Shown: piece after piece, positions 30,288 to 39,085 of the stretch
Layout of the letters: every line of letters begins with the position of its first letter
How positions within the stretch are numbered: position 1 is the first letter of the stretch
Assembly: GCA_026786275.1 (NCBI GenBank)
Contig: JAJAYJ010000056.1
Coordinates: forward strand, 1-40,568
Length of the DNA: 40,568 nucleotides
Direction: 5' to 3'
DNA from: Nocardioides sp.
GTDB taxonomy: Bacteria > Actinomycetota > Actinomycetes > Propionibacteriales > Nocardioidaceae
Program-made: the position numbers and the translations under genes
Notes under the pieces: model-generated
The model's database searches: none
Seen by the model: only the letters and a program-made list of their open reading frames with translations
Told to the model about the DNA's origin: nothing

Positions 30288-32135
30288 TCAGCCCAGGGAC
30301 CGGTCCAGGTTCAGGGCCGCGCTGATCAGGCTCAGGTGCGTGAAGGCCTGCGGGAAGTTGCCGAGCTGCTCGCCGTTGAGACCGACCTGCTCGGCGTACA
30401 GGCCGAGGTGGTTGGCGTAGGTGAACATCTTCTCCAGGGCCAGCCTGGCCTCCTCCAGCCGGCCGGTGCGGGTCAGCGCCTCGACGTACCAGAACGAGCA
30501 GAGCGAGAACGTGCCCTCCTCACCGTCGACCCCGTCGCCGCTCTGCTCGTGGTCGTAGCGGAACACCAGGCTGTCCGAGACGAGCCGGTCCTCGATCGCG
30601 GCCAGGGTGGACAGGAACCGTGGGTCGTCGGGCGCGACGAACTTGACCATCGGCATCAGCAGCACCCCGGCGTCCAGGACGTCGGCCCCGACGTGCTGCA
30701 CGAACGCCCCGATCTCCTCGTCCCAGCAGTCGTCCATGATCCGGTGGTAGGCCTTGTCGCGGGCCTCGGCCCAGCGGGTCAGGTCGCCGGGCAGGCCACG
30801 CTGCCGCGCGATCCGCATCATCCGCTCCAGGGCCACCCACACCATCAGCAGCGACGTGGTGTGGTGACGGGGCTCGTCGCGGATCTCCCACATGCCGGCG
30901 TCCGCGTCGTCCCAGTGCTGCATCAGCCACTCGACGATGCGGGTCAGGTCCGCCCAGGCCTCGTGGCTGATGCCGGAGCCGTACTTGTTGAACAGGTAGA
31001 CCGAGTCGATCAGCTCGCCGTAGATGTCGAGCTGGAGCTGCTCGACCGCGGCGTTGCCGACCCGGACCGGGCGCGAACCCCGGTAGCCCGACAGGTGGTC
31101 GAGCTCGTTCTCCTGGGTCGGCACGTTGCCGTCGAGGTCGTAGAGCACCCGCAAGGGCCCCAGCGCGTGGTCGTCGGCCCCGGGGGTCTCCGACTGCTCC
31201 CCGAGACGTTCGGAGAGCCAGCGCACGAACGCCGCCGCCTCGTCGGTGAAGCCGAGCCGTAGCAGGGCGTAGAGGCTGAACGCCGCGTCCCGGACCCACA
31301 CGTAGCGGTAGTCCCAGTTGCGGGTGCCGCCGATGTGCTCGGGCAGGCTGGTGGTCGGTGAGGCGATCACCCCGCCGGTGGGCTCGTGGCACATCAGCTT
31401 CAGCACCAGCGCCGAGCGGTTGACCCGCTCGCGCCAGCGGCCCGTGTACGTCGACCGGCTCAGCCAGCCGCGCCAGAAGTCGGCCGTCTGGTCGAAGAGC
31501 CGGCCCACGTCCGCGGCGTCCAGGACCACCAGGTCCTCGTCGGGGTCGAGCACGTCGAGCACGAAGATCGCGACGTCGCCCTCGCTCATCGACAGGCTCG
31601 CGGTCACGTCGTCACCGTCGATGACCAGGTCGACGTCGGCGCTGAGACCCAGGTGCACCACGTCGTCGGCGATCCGGATGCCGTCCTCGAGCTGCTCCAA
31701 CACCGGGCGGGTCGCGCCGTAGTCGGGCCGCGCCGCGAGCCGCATCTCCAGCTCGGCGGTGCCCCGCACGGTGACCACCCGGCGTACGACGCGCTGACGG
31801 TGGGCCTCGTCGTGCGCCTTCAGCAGCGGCATGAAGTCGTGCAGCTCGCTGACGCCGTGCTCGGTCAGGAACCGGGTCACCAGGATGTTGGACTCGGGGA
31901 AGTAGTACTGCTGGGTCCGGGTCAGGTCACCGGCCGGCTTGATCTGCCAGGAGCCGCCCTTCTCCTGGTCCAGGATCGAGCCGAAGATGCTGGGGGAGTC
32001 GAAGCGGGGCGCGCAGAACCAGTCGATGCTGCCGTCGGTGCCGACCAGGGCGCAGGTGCGCAGGTCGCCGATCAGGCCGTGGTCGGCGATCGGCAGCCAG
32101 CCGTCGGCGTCGGTCCCGGAGGGCCCACGGCTCAT
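30288..32135 (-). CDS. Glycoside hydrolase family 15 protein (glucoamylase/trehalase-like)
   Basis: A 615-residue GH15 enzyme. The N-terminal super-beta-sandwich domain opens with the family signature [20 protein letters not shown] and [14 protein letters not shown]. The catalytic (alpha/alpha)6 barrel begins near residue 240 and contains [40 protein letters not shown] and [20 protein letters not shown], where the acid/base glutamates are expected. In actinobacteria such proteins include trehalases as well as alpha-glucan hydrolases, so trehalose is a serious candidate substrate. ATG 32135 overlaps the zwf stop by four bases (ATGA) and is preferred; ATG 32147 would add four residues. Pairing with zwf links glucose release to NADPH production (inference). 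Confidence 0.92.
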   Translation of the reverse strand: MSRGPSGTDADGWLPIADHGLIGDLRTCALVGTDGSIDWFCAPRFDSPSIFGSILDQEKGGSWQIKPAGDLTRTQQYYFPESNILVTRFLTEHGVSELHDFMPLLKAHDEAHRQRVVRRVVTVRGTAELEMRLAARPDYGATRPVLEQLEDGIRIADDVVHLGLSADVDLVIDGDDVTASLSMSEGDVAIFVLDVLDPDEDLVVLDAADVGRLFDQTADFWRGWLSRSTYTGRWRERVNRSALVLKLMCHEPTGGVIASPTTSLPEHIGGTRNWDYRYVWVRDAAFSLYALLRLGFTDEAAAFVRWLSERLGEQSETPGADDHALGPLRVLYDLDGNVPTQENELDHLSGYRGSRPVRVGNAAVEQLQLDIYGELIDSVYLFNKYGSGISHEAWADLTRIVEWLMQHWDDADAGMWEIRDEPRHHTTSLLMVWVALERMMRIARQRGLPGDLTRWAEARDKAYHRIMDDCWDEEIGAFVQHVGADVLDAGVLLMPMVKFVAPDDPRFLSTLAAIEDRLVSDSLVFRYDHEQSGDGVDGEEGTFSLCSFWYVEALTRTGRLEEARLALEKMFTYANHLGLYAEQVGLNGEQLGNFPQAFTHLSLISAALNLDRSLG

Positions 32136-33553
32136 CGCAGCCGCCATCCGCCCTCAGGCAGGTCCACGGCGGCCCGGGGACCCCAGGAACCCTGCTCGTA
32201 GGTCTGCACCTGCGGCCGGTCGTCCAGCACCGGCTGGCAGATCTGCCACAGCCGGTCCACCTCGTCGGCGCGGGTGAACAGGGTCCGGTCGCCACGCAGC
32301 ACGTCGAGCAGGAGTCTCTCGTAGGCCTCGAGCGGCTGGTCGTCGGGCAGCTCCTTCTCGAAGTCGACCGTCATGGTGGCCTGCACCAGCTCCAGGTCGG
32401 GGCCGGGCCGCTTGGCCCGTACCGACACGTGGATCTCGGCCTCGTCGGTCAGCTCCAGCACCAGCTCGTTGGTGCCCGGCAGCTCTGCGGTGGGGGCTCC
32501 GAAGATCGTGGACTGCGGGGTCCGGAAGCGCAGCGTGATGGTGCGCCGGGTCTCGGCCAGGGCCTTGCCGGTGCGCAGGTAGAACGGCACACCCCGCCAG
32601 CGGTCGTTGTCGACGTAGGCCTCGAGCGCCACCATCGTCTCCACCTCGGAGTCCTCCGCGACGTCGTCCTCGTCGCGGTAGCCGTCGTACTGGCCGAAGA
32701 CGACCCGGGCGGGGTCCAGCGGTCGCATCGCCTCGAAGACCGCGGACTTGGCGTCGCGCACCGCACCCTCCTCGAAGGCCCCCGGGTCCTCCAGGGCGAC
32801 GAAGCCGAGCAGCTGGCACAGGTGGGTCGAGATCATGTCGCGCAGGCAACCGGTGGACTCGTAGAACGAGCCGCGGCCCTCCATCGCGAGCGTCTCGGGG
32901 ATGTCGATCTGCACCTGGCTGATGCTAGTGCGGTTCCAGGCCGGCTCGAAGATGCCGTTGGCGAAACGCAGGGCCAGGATGTTCTGCACCGCCTCCTTGC
33001 CCAGGAAGTGGTCGATGCGGAAGACCTGCTCCTCGTCGACCACGTCCTTCAGGGCGGCGTCGAGTTCGCGGGCCGACTCCAGGTCGAGACCGAAGGGCTT
33101 CTCCAGCACCAGACGGGCCCGGTCGGTCAGCTTCTCCCGGCCCAGCATCGCGATCATGCCCTGCATCGCGCCCGGCGGGACCGAGAGGTAGACCAGGCGT
33201 CGTACGTCGTCGCTAGACGTCTCCAGCCCCTCCTCGGCCCGGGCCACTGCGGCGGCCAGGTCGGCGCCGTCGTCGGCGTCGGAAACCTGGAAGCTGGTCC
33301 GCTCCAGCAACGCGTCGGCCACGTCGGGGTCCAGGTTCTCGACGCTCTCCTGCAGACCGTCGCGGACCTGGTCACGGAACTCCTCGTCGCTGCCGGGGGA
33401 GTGGCGCCCACTGCCGATCACGGCGTACTCCTCGGGCAGCCGGCCCGCGGCGGCGAGGTGGTAGAGGCCGGGGAAGAGCTTGCGCTGGGCGAGGTCGCCG
33501 GTGGCGCCGAACAGGACCAGGACGTGCGGCGCCAAGACGTCGGAGGAGGGCAT
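32132..33553 (-). CDS. zwf: Glucose-6-phosphate 1-dehydrogenase
   Basis: A 473-residue enzyme that oxidises glucose 6-phosphate to 6-phosphogluconolactone and yields NADPH, the first step of the oxidative pentose phosphate pathway. The coenzyme-binding motif is [13 protein letters not shown] (residues 16-28). The substrate-binding and catalytic motif is RIDHFLGKE, with His182 and Lys186. [12 protein letters not shown] and [12 protein letters not shown] are further family hallmarks. Length is typical. The start is ATG 33553. It is co-translated with the GH15 gene through an ATGA overlap. Neither opcA nor other pentose-phosphate genes are adjacent, so this may be a second zwf copy separate from the usual tal-zwf-opcA operon (inference). 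Confidence 0.95.
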   Translation of the reverse strand: MPSSDVLAPHVLVLFGATGDLAQRKLFPGLYHLAAAGRLPEEYAVIGSGRHSPGSDEEFRDQVRDGLQESVENLDPDVADALLERTSFQVSDADDGADLAAAVARAEEGLETSSDDVRRLVYLSVPPGAMQGMIAMLGREKLTDRARLVLEKPFGLDLESARELDAALKDVVDEEQVFRIDHFLGKEAVQNILALRFANGIFEPAWNRTSISQVQIDIPETLAMEGRGSFYESTGCLRDMISTHLCQLLGFVALEDPGAFEEGAVRDAKSAVFEAMRPLDPARVVFGQYDGYRDEDDVAEDSEVETMVALEAYVDNDRWRGVPFYLRTGKALAETRRTITLRFRTPQSTIFGAPTAELPGTNELVLELTDEAEIHVSVRAKRPGPDLELVQATMTVDFEKELPDDQPLEAYERLLLDVLRGDRTLFTRADEVDRLWQICQPVLDDRPQVQTYEQGSWGPRAAVDLPEGGWRLR

Positions 33554-33630
33554 GGGTCATGAGTACCCGACGGGTGCTCGGGGGGCCACGCCCCAAGGGG
33601 GGCAAGGCCCCACCACATTCACCGGGGTGG

Positions 33631-33659
33631 TTCGCGACGCTTGGCCGGTCTCCTATCTT
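33631..33659 (+). promoter_or_regulatory. Promoter candidate for DksA-like gene
   Basis: TTCGCG (33631-33636), a 17-base spacer and TATCTT (33654-33659) form a reasonable sigma-70-type promoter about 50 bases before GTG 33707. Confidence 0.35.
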
Positions 33660-33706
33660 CTGCACAGCACACCAACCACGCGCACGTGACCGAGGAGGCC
33701 GCAGCA

Positions 33707-34051
33707 GTGAGCGACCCCCTGGTGGACCCACGCAAGGAGCTCGTCGACGACCGCGACCGCACCGCCGCGTTCGTGACCCAGCTGCGCGAGGAGTACCGCG
33801 GCTTCGTGGAGGCCTCCCGCGACACCAACGCCGACGACGAGCACGACCCGGAGGGCTCGACGATCGCCTTCGAGCGGGCGCAGGTCGGGTCCGTGATCTT
33901 GGCGGCCGACCGTCGGCTCGAGGAGATCCAGTCCGCGCTCGAGCGCCTCGACGCCGGGGCCTACGGCGGGTGCGAGTGCTGCGGCAAGCCGATCCCGACG
34001 GCGCGGCTGGCCGTCCGGCCGGCGGCCCGCGCCTGTGTCGGCTGCGCCTAG
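33707..34051 (+). CDS. DksA/TraR-type C4 zinc finger protein
   Basis: A 114-residue protein of the DksA/TraR superfamily. The N-terminal part is a charged coiled-coil (RDRTAAFVTQLREEYRGFVE), followed by the helix RRLEEIQSALERLDAGAYG. The C4 zinc finger has the spacing Cys-Glu-Cys-Cys...Cys-Val-Gly-Cys, in GGCECCGKPIPTARL and ARACVGCA. Such proteins enter the secondary channel of RNA polymerase and modulate initiation; actinobacterial members are short and less studied. GTG 33707 is chosen because GAGGAGG lies eight bases upstream; earlier in-frame GTG 33686 lacks such a site. It diverges from zwf. Confidence 0.9.
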   Translation: MSDPLVDPRKELVDDRDRTAAFVTQLREEYRGFVEASRDTNADDEHDPEGSTIAFERAQVGSVILAADRRLEEIQSALERLDAGAYGGCECCGKPIPTARLAVRPAARACVGCA

Positions 34052-34148
34052 CACCTGGGCCGTCTTCGGGGCCACCCGCACGGCTACTTCTCGGCGTCCG
34101 GGCGGGTCGTCGGCCCCTTGGGGTGGACCGGGCCCGCGGGGGGCTGCC

Positions 34149-34154
34149 TAGCGT
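34149..34154 (+). promoter_or_regulatory. -10 element of a leaderless promoter
   Basis: TAGCGT ends seven bases before ATG 34162, and no Shine-Dalgarno sequence is present. The same CTAGCGTCGG context occurs before the SRPBCC gene at 6242. Confidence 0.4.
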
Positions 34155-34161
34155 CGGATCC

Positions 34162-34395
34162 ATGACCGACTCGAGCGACGACCAGGACCTCAGCAAGGGC
34201 GACCGCGTGGAGTGGAAGAGCCACGGCGGCACCGCCGAGGGCGAGGTCGAGAAGAAGATCACCTCCGACACCCACGCGGCCAAGCGCGACGTCAAGGCGT
34301 CCCAGGACGACCCGCAGTACCTGGTCAAGAGCGACAAGAGCGGTGGCAAGGCCGTGCACAAGCCGTCTGCGCTGACCAAGACCGAGAAGGACTGA
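34162..34395 (+). CDS. DUF2945 / hypervirulence-associated Tudor-like small protein
   Basis: A 77-residue, very hydrophilic protein. The motif GDRVEWKSHGGTAEGEVEKK near the N-terminus and DPQYLVKSDKSGGKAVHKPS at the C-terminus are the hallmarks of the DUF2945/HVA1 Tudor-like family, which folds as a small SH3-like barrel. Function is not established; some members are linked to stress and nucleic-acid binding. The ATG at 34162 lies seven bases after a TAGCGT -10, so the mRNA is probably leaderless. The PfpI-like gene follows after three bases, so the two form an operon. Confidence 0.88.
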   Translation: MTDSSDDQDLSKGDRVEWKSHGGTAEGEVEKKITSDTHAAKRDVKASQDDPQYLVKSDKSGGKAVHKPSALTKTEKD

Positions 34396-34398
34396 GGA

Positions 34399-34953
34399 AT
34401 GAGCACCGAGCTGACCGGCAAGAAGATCGCCTTCCTCGTGGCCAACTCCGGCGTCGAGCAGGTCGAGCTGACCCAGCCTTGGCAGGCCCTGCGGGCCGCC
34501 GGCGCCGAGACCGAGCTGATCGCCCCCGCGGCGGGCGCCGTCCAGGCCTTCACCCACGACGTCGAGAAGGCCGACACCTTCGAGGCCACCCTCGCGGTCG
34601 CCACGGCCACCGCCGCCGACTACGACGGCCTGGTCCTGCCCGGGGGTACCACCAACCCCGACGCGCTGCGGACGGACGCCGACGCGGTGGGCTTCGTCAA
34701 GGCCTTCGTCGACGCCGGCAAGCCGGTCGCGGCGATCTGCCACGGTCCGTGGACCCTGATCGAGGCCGACGTGCTGCGGGGCAAGACGCTCACCAGCTGG
34801 CCGAGCCTGCAGACCGACGTCCGCAACGCGGGCGGCACCTGGCAGGACCAGGAGGCGTTCACCTGCCCGGCGAACGGCTGGACCCTCGTCACCAGCCGCA
34901 ACCCCGGCGACCTCCCGGCGTTCAACCGGGCCACGATCGAGGCCTTCGCCTGA
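34399..34953 (+). CDS. DJ-1/PfpI family protein (type 1 glutamine amidotransferase-like)
   Basis: A 184-residue protein of the DJ-1/PfpI superfamily. The nucleophile elbow AAICHGPWTL holds Cys114 followed by His115, and Glu20 in NSGVEQVEL is the conserved acid next to it. The GLVLPGGTTNPDAL loop is also diagnostic. Bacterial members act as glyoxalases, deglycase-like enzymes, chaperones or proteases in carbonyl and oxidative stress; the exact activity here is not known. A GAGGA sequence before ATG 34399 sits in the short gap after the DUF2945 gene. The stop overlaps the next gene's ATG by one base (TGATG). Confidence 0.93.
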   Translation: MSTELTGKKIAFLVANSGVEQVELTQPWQALRAAGAETELIAPAAGAVQAFTHDVEKADTFEATLAVATATAADYDGLVLPGGTTNPDALRTDADAVGFVKAFVDAGKPVAAICHGPWTLIEADVLRGKTLTSWPSLQTDVRNAGGTWQDQEAFTCPANGWTLVTSRNPGDLPAFNRATIEAFA

Positions 34954-35555
34954 TGGGCGTGGGGACCCGGGGCCTGGAGCCCGGCGCGTACGGCGCGCTG
35001 GCCGGCGCGGGCGCGGGTCTGGGCATCGCGCTGCTGCCCAGGGGGATGCGCTCGATCGGCCTGCGGCTGCCGTTGCCGGCCGAGGCGGTCGTGGTCGGAC
35101 TCGGGGTCCCGGTCGGTGGCTCGCCCACCCGGCCCCGAGGCGTGCTGGGTCGCAGCCTCGTCCTCGGGCTGGCGACCGGTGCCCGCAGCACCCTCGCCCT
35201 GGTGCCGCCGGCCCTCGGCTCGGGCCGCACCGGGGTCGCCGTCGCCGTCGCCGGTCTGGTGGTGACGGAGCTGACGGTCGACAAGCTGCCCACGACGCCC
35301 AGCCGGCTGACCCGGGCCCCGCTGCTGGGCCGGCTCGTCCTGGGCGCGGTCGGTGGGGCGTCGCTGGCCCGTCAGCGCTCGCTCGGTGTCGCGGGTCCCG
35401 CCGTGGCCGGTGCTGTGGGGGCCGCCGTCGGCTCCCTGGCCGGCGCAAGGATGCGCGAGGTCGCCGCCGCCCGGGGCTGGACCTGGCAGGCCGCGGCGCT
35501 CGAGGACGGGGCGGCCCTGGCCCTGATCGCCCTGGCCTACCGCGGCGTGCGCTGA
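34953..35555 (+). CDS. DUF4126-like membrane protein
   Basis: A 200-residue hydrophobic protein rich in Gly/Ala/Leu, with several membrane segments ([56 protein letters not shown]). The [16 protein letters not shown] segment and the [20 protein letters not shown] motif match the arrangement of DUF4126-type proteins, where a DKLP motif follows a membrane helix. Function is unknown. ATG 34953 overlaps the PfpI-family stop (TGATG). It is the last gene of the three-gene operon starting with DUF2945 and the last intact gene before the breakpoint at 35.94 kb. Confidence 0.78.
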   Translation: MGVGTRGLEPGAYGALAGAGAGLGIALLPRGMRSIGLRLPLPAEAVVVGLGVPVGGSPTRPRGVLGRSLVLGLATGARSTLALVPPALGSGRTGVAVAVAGLVVTELTVDKLPTTPSRLTRAPLLGRLVLGAVGGASLARQRSLGVAGPAVAGAVGAAVGSLAGARMREVAAARGWTWQAAALEDGAALALIALAYRGVR

Positions 35556-35579
35556 GGTCGACCGACCGCGAGGCCCCGG

Positions 35580-35935
35580 CTACTCCGGCAGCGGCTCGGC
35601 GGGCAGCGGGCCCAGCAGGGCGAACGCGGCCAGGTGCGGCTCCACGTCGCCTGCCACCACCCAGGACCGCAGCTCTGCGGCGCTGCGACGGGTGGTCAGC
35701 GCCCGGGTCAGGTCGTACGACGACGCGGCCAGCACCACGCCCGGCTCGCCGTCGTGCGACTGCCAGGTCCAGTCGTCGGCCCGCAGCCGGACCGGGGCCA
35801 GCGGCTCGACCCGGGCGGCCCGCCGGCCGGCCAGGGTGTCGCGCACATGGTGCATGCCGAGGGTGTCGCGGGCCCCGGGCACGCCCAGGGCGCCGCGCAG
35901 GTCCTGCTCGTGGATGATCACGTCGGCGTCGACCA

Positions 35936-35938
<3 letters not shown>
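35580..35938 (-). pseudogene. Maleylpyruvate isomerase family mycothiol-dependent enzyme, C-terminal fragment
   Basis: The minus strand encodes about 118 residues that match the C-terminal part of mycothiol-dependent maleylpyruvate-isomerase-like (DinB-fold) enzymes. The fragment starts [20 protein letters not shown] and continues through [20 protein letters not shown] and [20 protein letters not shown]. The first helices, with the metal-binding histidine of the first motif, are missing. The open frame continues upstream only as the antisense of the helicase gene. The true N-terminal half is lost at about 35.94 kb and was not found elsewhere in the window. Mycothiol use is known for the family, not shown here. 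Confidence 0.75.
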
Positions 35939-37095
<1,157 letters not shown>

Positions 37096-37257
37096 CCTTC
37101 AGCGCCCGTCACTCTGTTGATCAGGGGCTGCAGCATCTCGCCCGGCCCTGGCGTGAGTCCCTCAACGCTTGGGTCGACAAGGCGCCAACCGAGATCAAAT
37201 GGACCTGCGCCAACATGCTTGCAGGGTGGTACCTCTGACCACCAGGCCCCGCGCCGC

Positions 37258-37271
37258 CTCCCGGACGGGAG
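37258..37271 (-). terminator. Weak hairpin after acetoacetate decarboxylase-like gene
   Basis: CTCCC (37258-37262) and GGGAG (37267-37271) form a 5-bp stem with a 4-base loop, 30 bases after the stop of the gene at 37302-38078. The rest of the 206-base gap after the helicase fragment shows no recognisable gene. Confidence 0.25.
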
Positions 37272-37301
37272 ACGACCCGGGGCTTCCGAGCCAGCCGGGA
37301 C

Positions 37302-38078
37302 CTAGACCCGTTCAACCGGTTCGTCCACCAGGTAGTCATGGACGACTCGGCCCATCGAGTAGGTGAAGGTGACGTCGCCGTACAGGAGCGAGGTGATGTT
37401 CAGCGGATCGGTGGGTGCAAGTTTCTGCGCGGGATGCCCGTCCGGAAAGCTGAACGTGAGGTCGTCGACGGATGCATCGAACAACTTGACCGTGAACGGC
37501 AGAGGCAGCTCGATCAGCTGGCTCAGCGCGGCGTACCCGCCGAAAGGCTCCGGGATCTGACGGTGAGCGTAGTAGTTCAGGTGACCACCAAGGTCGCCGA
37601 CGTGATCGTCGGTGACGGAGGCGGTCAGGGTGATGACCTCGTGACCGTTCAGGTGCAGCGCGGAAGTCAGCTTCCCATCTTTCACCTCCGCCGTGCGAAC
37701 GCCCGGCATCGCGGGGATTCCGGCTCCTTCGCGCGCGTAGGCGGTCACTCGCGGGGAGCTCGTCCAGTAGTAGGCGAAGTATCGTCCGGGGATCGGGACT
37801 GTCCCATCGCCGGCAAGACTGTCGTGCCCATCGACCTCCACGGTGAGGTACGTCAGGGAGAAGGCTCCGAACCCACTGCTCTGGTCGGCTTCAATCTCGT
37901 ACATGTTCATCTGGACGGTGTTGTTGGCGTGGGGGCTCAACCCTGGGGGGAGCATCTCCTGGAGTGCTTCCCGCTCAGTCTCGTAGCCCACGATGCTCAT
38001 GCGTGCTTCACGGATGAGCTGGGGCGCTTCCGGTGCCCAGATCGTCGGGGGCATCCCTCGGTACGGAACCTTGTTCAT
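37302..38078 (-). CDS. Acetoacetate decarboxylase-like protein
   Basis: A 258-residue protein with the acetoacetate decarboxylase (ADC) fold pattern. It opens MNKVPYRGMPPTIWAPEAPQ, has EMLPPGLSPHANNTVQMNMY and GFGAFSLTYLTVEVDGHDSL in the middle, and PGRYFAYYWTSSPRVTAYAR before the usual active-site region. Classical ADC has a catalytic lysine in an EIxGxPKK motif; here the corresponding stretch reads GVRTAEVKDGKLTSALHLNG, so that motif is absent and decarboxylase activity is uncertain. Related proteins act as hydratases, aldolases or cyclases. ATG 38078 overlaps the stop of the truncated hydrolase gene upstream by four bases (ATGA), showing that they once formed an operon. Confidence 0.78.
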   Translation of the reverse strand: MNKVPYRGMPPTIWAPEAPQLIREARMSIVGYETEREALQEMLPPGLSPHANNTVQMNMYEIEADQSSGFGAFSLTYLTVEVDGHDSLAGDGTVPIPGRYFAYYWTSSPRVTAYAREGAGIPAMPGVRTAEVKDGKLTSALHLNGHEVITLTASVTDDHVGDLGGHLNYYAHRQIPEPFGGYAALSQLIELPLPFTVKLFDASVDDLTFSFPDGHPAQKLAPTDPLNITSLLYGDVTFTYSMGRVVHDYLVDEPVERV

Positions 38079-38371
38079 GTGAGCTGCCTTCCTTCTTCGT
38101 TAGTCAAGGCGTTCTCCCAGAGATCGACCGTCTGACGTGTCTGCTCGACCATCGGGTAGTGGCCGGCGGATGTGATCGCTACGAGGGTCGCGTTGCTGAG
38201 GGCCTGCACTGTTCCCTCCAGGTAGTCCTTCGTGACGAACGGGTCGCTGTCCCCGTACGCCAGCGTCACCGGGCCGCCGTAGAGGCTGAGGCTCTCGGCG
38301 AAGTCTGCAGCCGTCCAGTTCGCCCGGCAGCGGTCCCGCCCGCTGCCCCGTAGGACGTCCCGTAACGGAGG
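38075..38371 (-). pseudogene. Alpha/beta hydrolase, C-terminal fragment
   Basis: The minus strand encodes the C-terminal part of an alpha/beta hydrolase. YGGPVTLAYGDSDPFVTKDY contains the catalytic acid, and LVAITSAGHYPMVEQTRQTV the catalytic histidine with its GHYPMVEQ context. The frame stays open upstream through RDRCRANWTAADFAESLSL to about 38371 but then becomes unlike any hydrolase. The core with the nucleophile serine is missing, and only GTG 38269 offers a late start. Its TGA overlaps the start of the acetoacetate decarboxylase-like gene. I take it as a 5'-truncated relic. The 185 bases further upstream contain two TTGACAGCC copies and no gene that I can support. Confidence 0.6.
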
Positions 38372-38519
38372 CGGTTCGTCCTGGCCCGGTGAACTCGCCG
38401 TCGAGGAGGCCGGTCGTCCGTCAGACGTTCGGCCCGCGGGATAGCAATGGACACGAGCATCGGGCGCCAGCCTTGCTCTTGACAGCCATACGAGGTGGTA
38501 AGCGCGCAGCGCAGGAGGA

Positions 38520-38539
38520 CCGCGGGTTGACAGCCGCGG
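38520..38539 (-). terminator. Hairpin after 57-residue basic protein gene
   Basis: CCGCGG (38520-38525) and CCGCGG (38534-38539) can pair around an 8-base loop, about 18 bases downstream of the small gene's stop. A TTGACA lies in the loop on the plus strand, apparently by chance. Confidence 0.35.
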
Positions 38540-38556
38540 ACCCCTCGCCAGTACAC

Positions 38557-38730
38557 CTAGCGCTTGCGGTTGCGCAGCAGCTTCTTGACGCCGCGCACAA
38601 CTTCCTCGCTACCAGTGCCGGCGCTGCCGCCCCTGCGCCCTGTGGCGGGCGTGGGCGTGGTGCCCGTGCTTCTGCCCCTGCCCCTGCCCCTGCTACCACT
38701 GACCTGCTTGACGAGTCCCTTTAGGTTCAC
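38557..38730 (-). CDS. Small basic Arg/Gly-repeat protein (57 residues)
   Basis: A 57-residue frame with a strong AAGGAGG ribosome-binding site six to seven bases before GTG 38730 and TAG at 38557-38559. The product is very basic. NLKGLVKQVSGSRGRGRGRS begins it, followed by a Thr/Pro/Gly linker and a C-terminal helix EEVVRGVKKLLRNRKR. The GRGRGRG stretch and the Lys/Arg-rich helix suggest RNA, DNA or membrane binding. No family is recognised. A hairpin terminator follows and an inverted repeat at 38773-38792 precedes it, so it looks like an independently regulated gene in an otherwise decayed region. Confidence 0.6.
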   Translation of the reverse strand: MNLKGLVKQVSGSRGRGRGRSTGTTPTPATGRRGGSAGTGSEEVVRGVKKLLRNRKR

Positions 38731-39085
38731 GTGCCCCTCCTTGATGGGTGGGCATCAGCGTAGGCGCGTCCATCGAGGGTGACCACCCTCGAGGGCGGGG
38801 AATCGGAGCGCTGAGCGGTTGGCGTATCAGCACGGCCACCAACGCTTGGAGTCGGTCGACGGTCTGGACCCCGCGCGCAGCCTGGTGAGCACTTCGCGTC
38901 CCAGGGTGAGCATGACGCCCGAGCTAGTCCCATCGACAGCACGCACGCATCTCGGTAGACACCCGCATATCGACGATGTCCGCGATCATCGACGTGGTCG
39001 GGCGGGCGGAGGGCGGGGCGACACGGTCGGGGGCCAGAGGCACTCAGGCGTCTCGAGCGCCCGGTCCGTACCGCCCGGCTTGGAG
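38731..39085. other. Intergenic region with inverted repeat
   Basis: This 355-base stretch separates the small basic gene from the glutamine synthetase gene. It contains the inverted repeat at 38773-38792 and otherwise only short frames without recognisable features. I see no transposase, tRNA or integration site here. Confidence 0.5.
38773..38792. promoter_or_regulatory. Inverted repeat upstream of small basic gene
   Basis: TCGAGGGTG (38773-38781) and CACCCTCGA (38784-38792) are perfect 9-bp arms with a 2-base spacer, 43 bases before GTG 38730. The compact, near-perfect palindrome is typical of a dimeric repressor operator. The binding protein is unknown. Confidence 0.5.

Noticed and set aside
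33563-33568. GGGTAC just before zwf as a SigB-type -10
   Set aside because: No GNNT at the required distance; the sequence upstream is G/C only.
37096-37301. Possible transposase remnant or small gene after the helicase fragment
   Set aside because: Short frames show no transposase motif, terminal repeats or target duplication.
38479-38532. Two TTGACAGCC copies as -35 elements of plus-strand promoters
   Set aside because: No suitable -10 follows at 16-18 bases and no plus-strand gene lies downstream.
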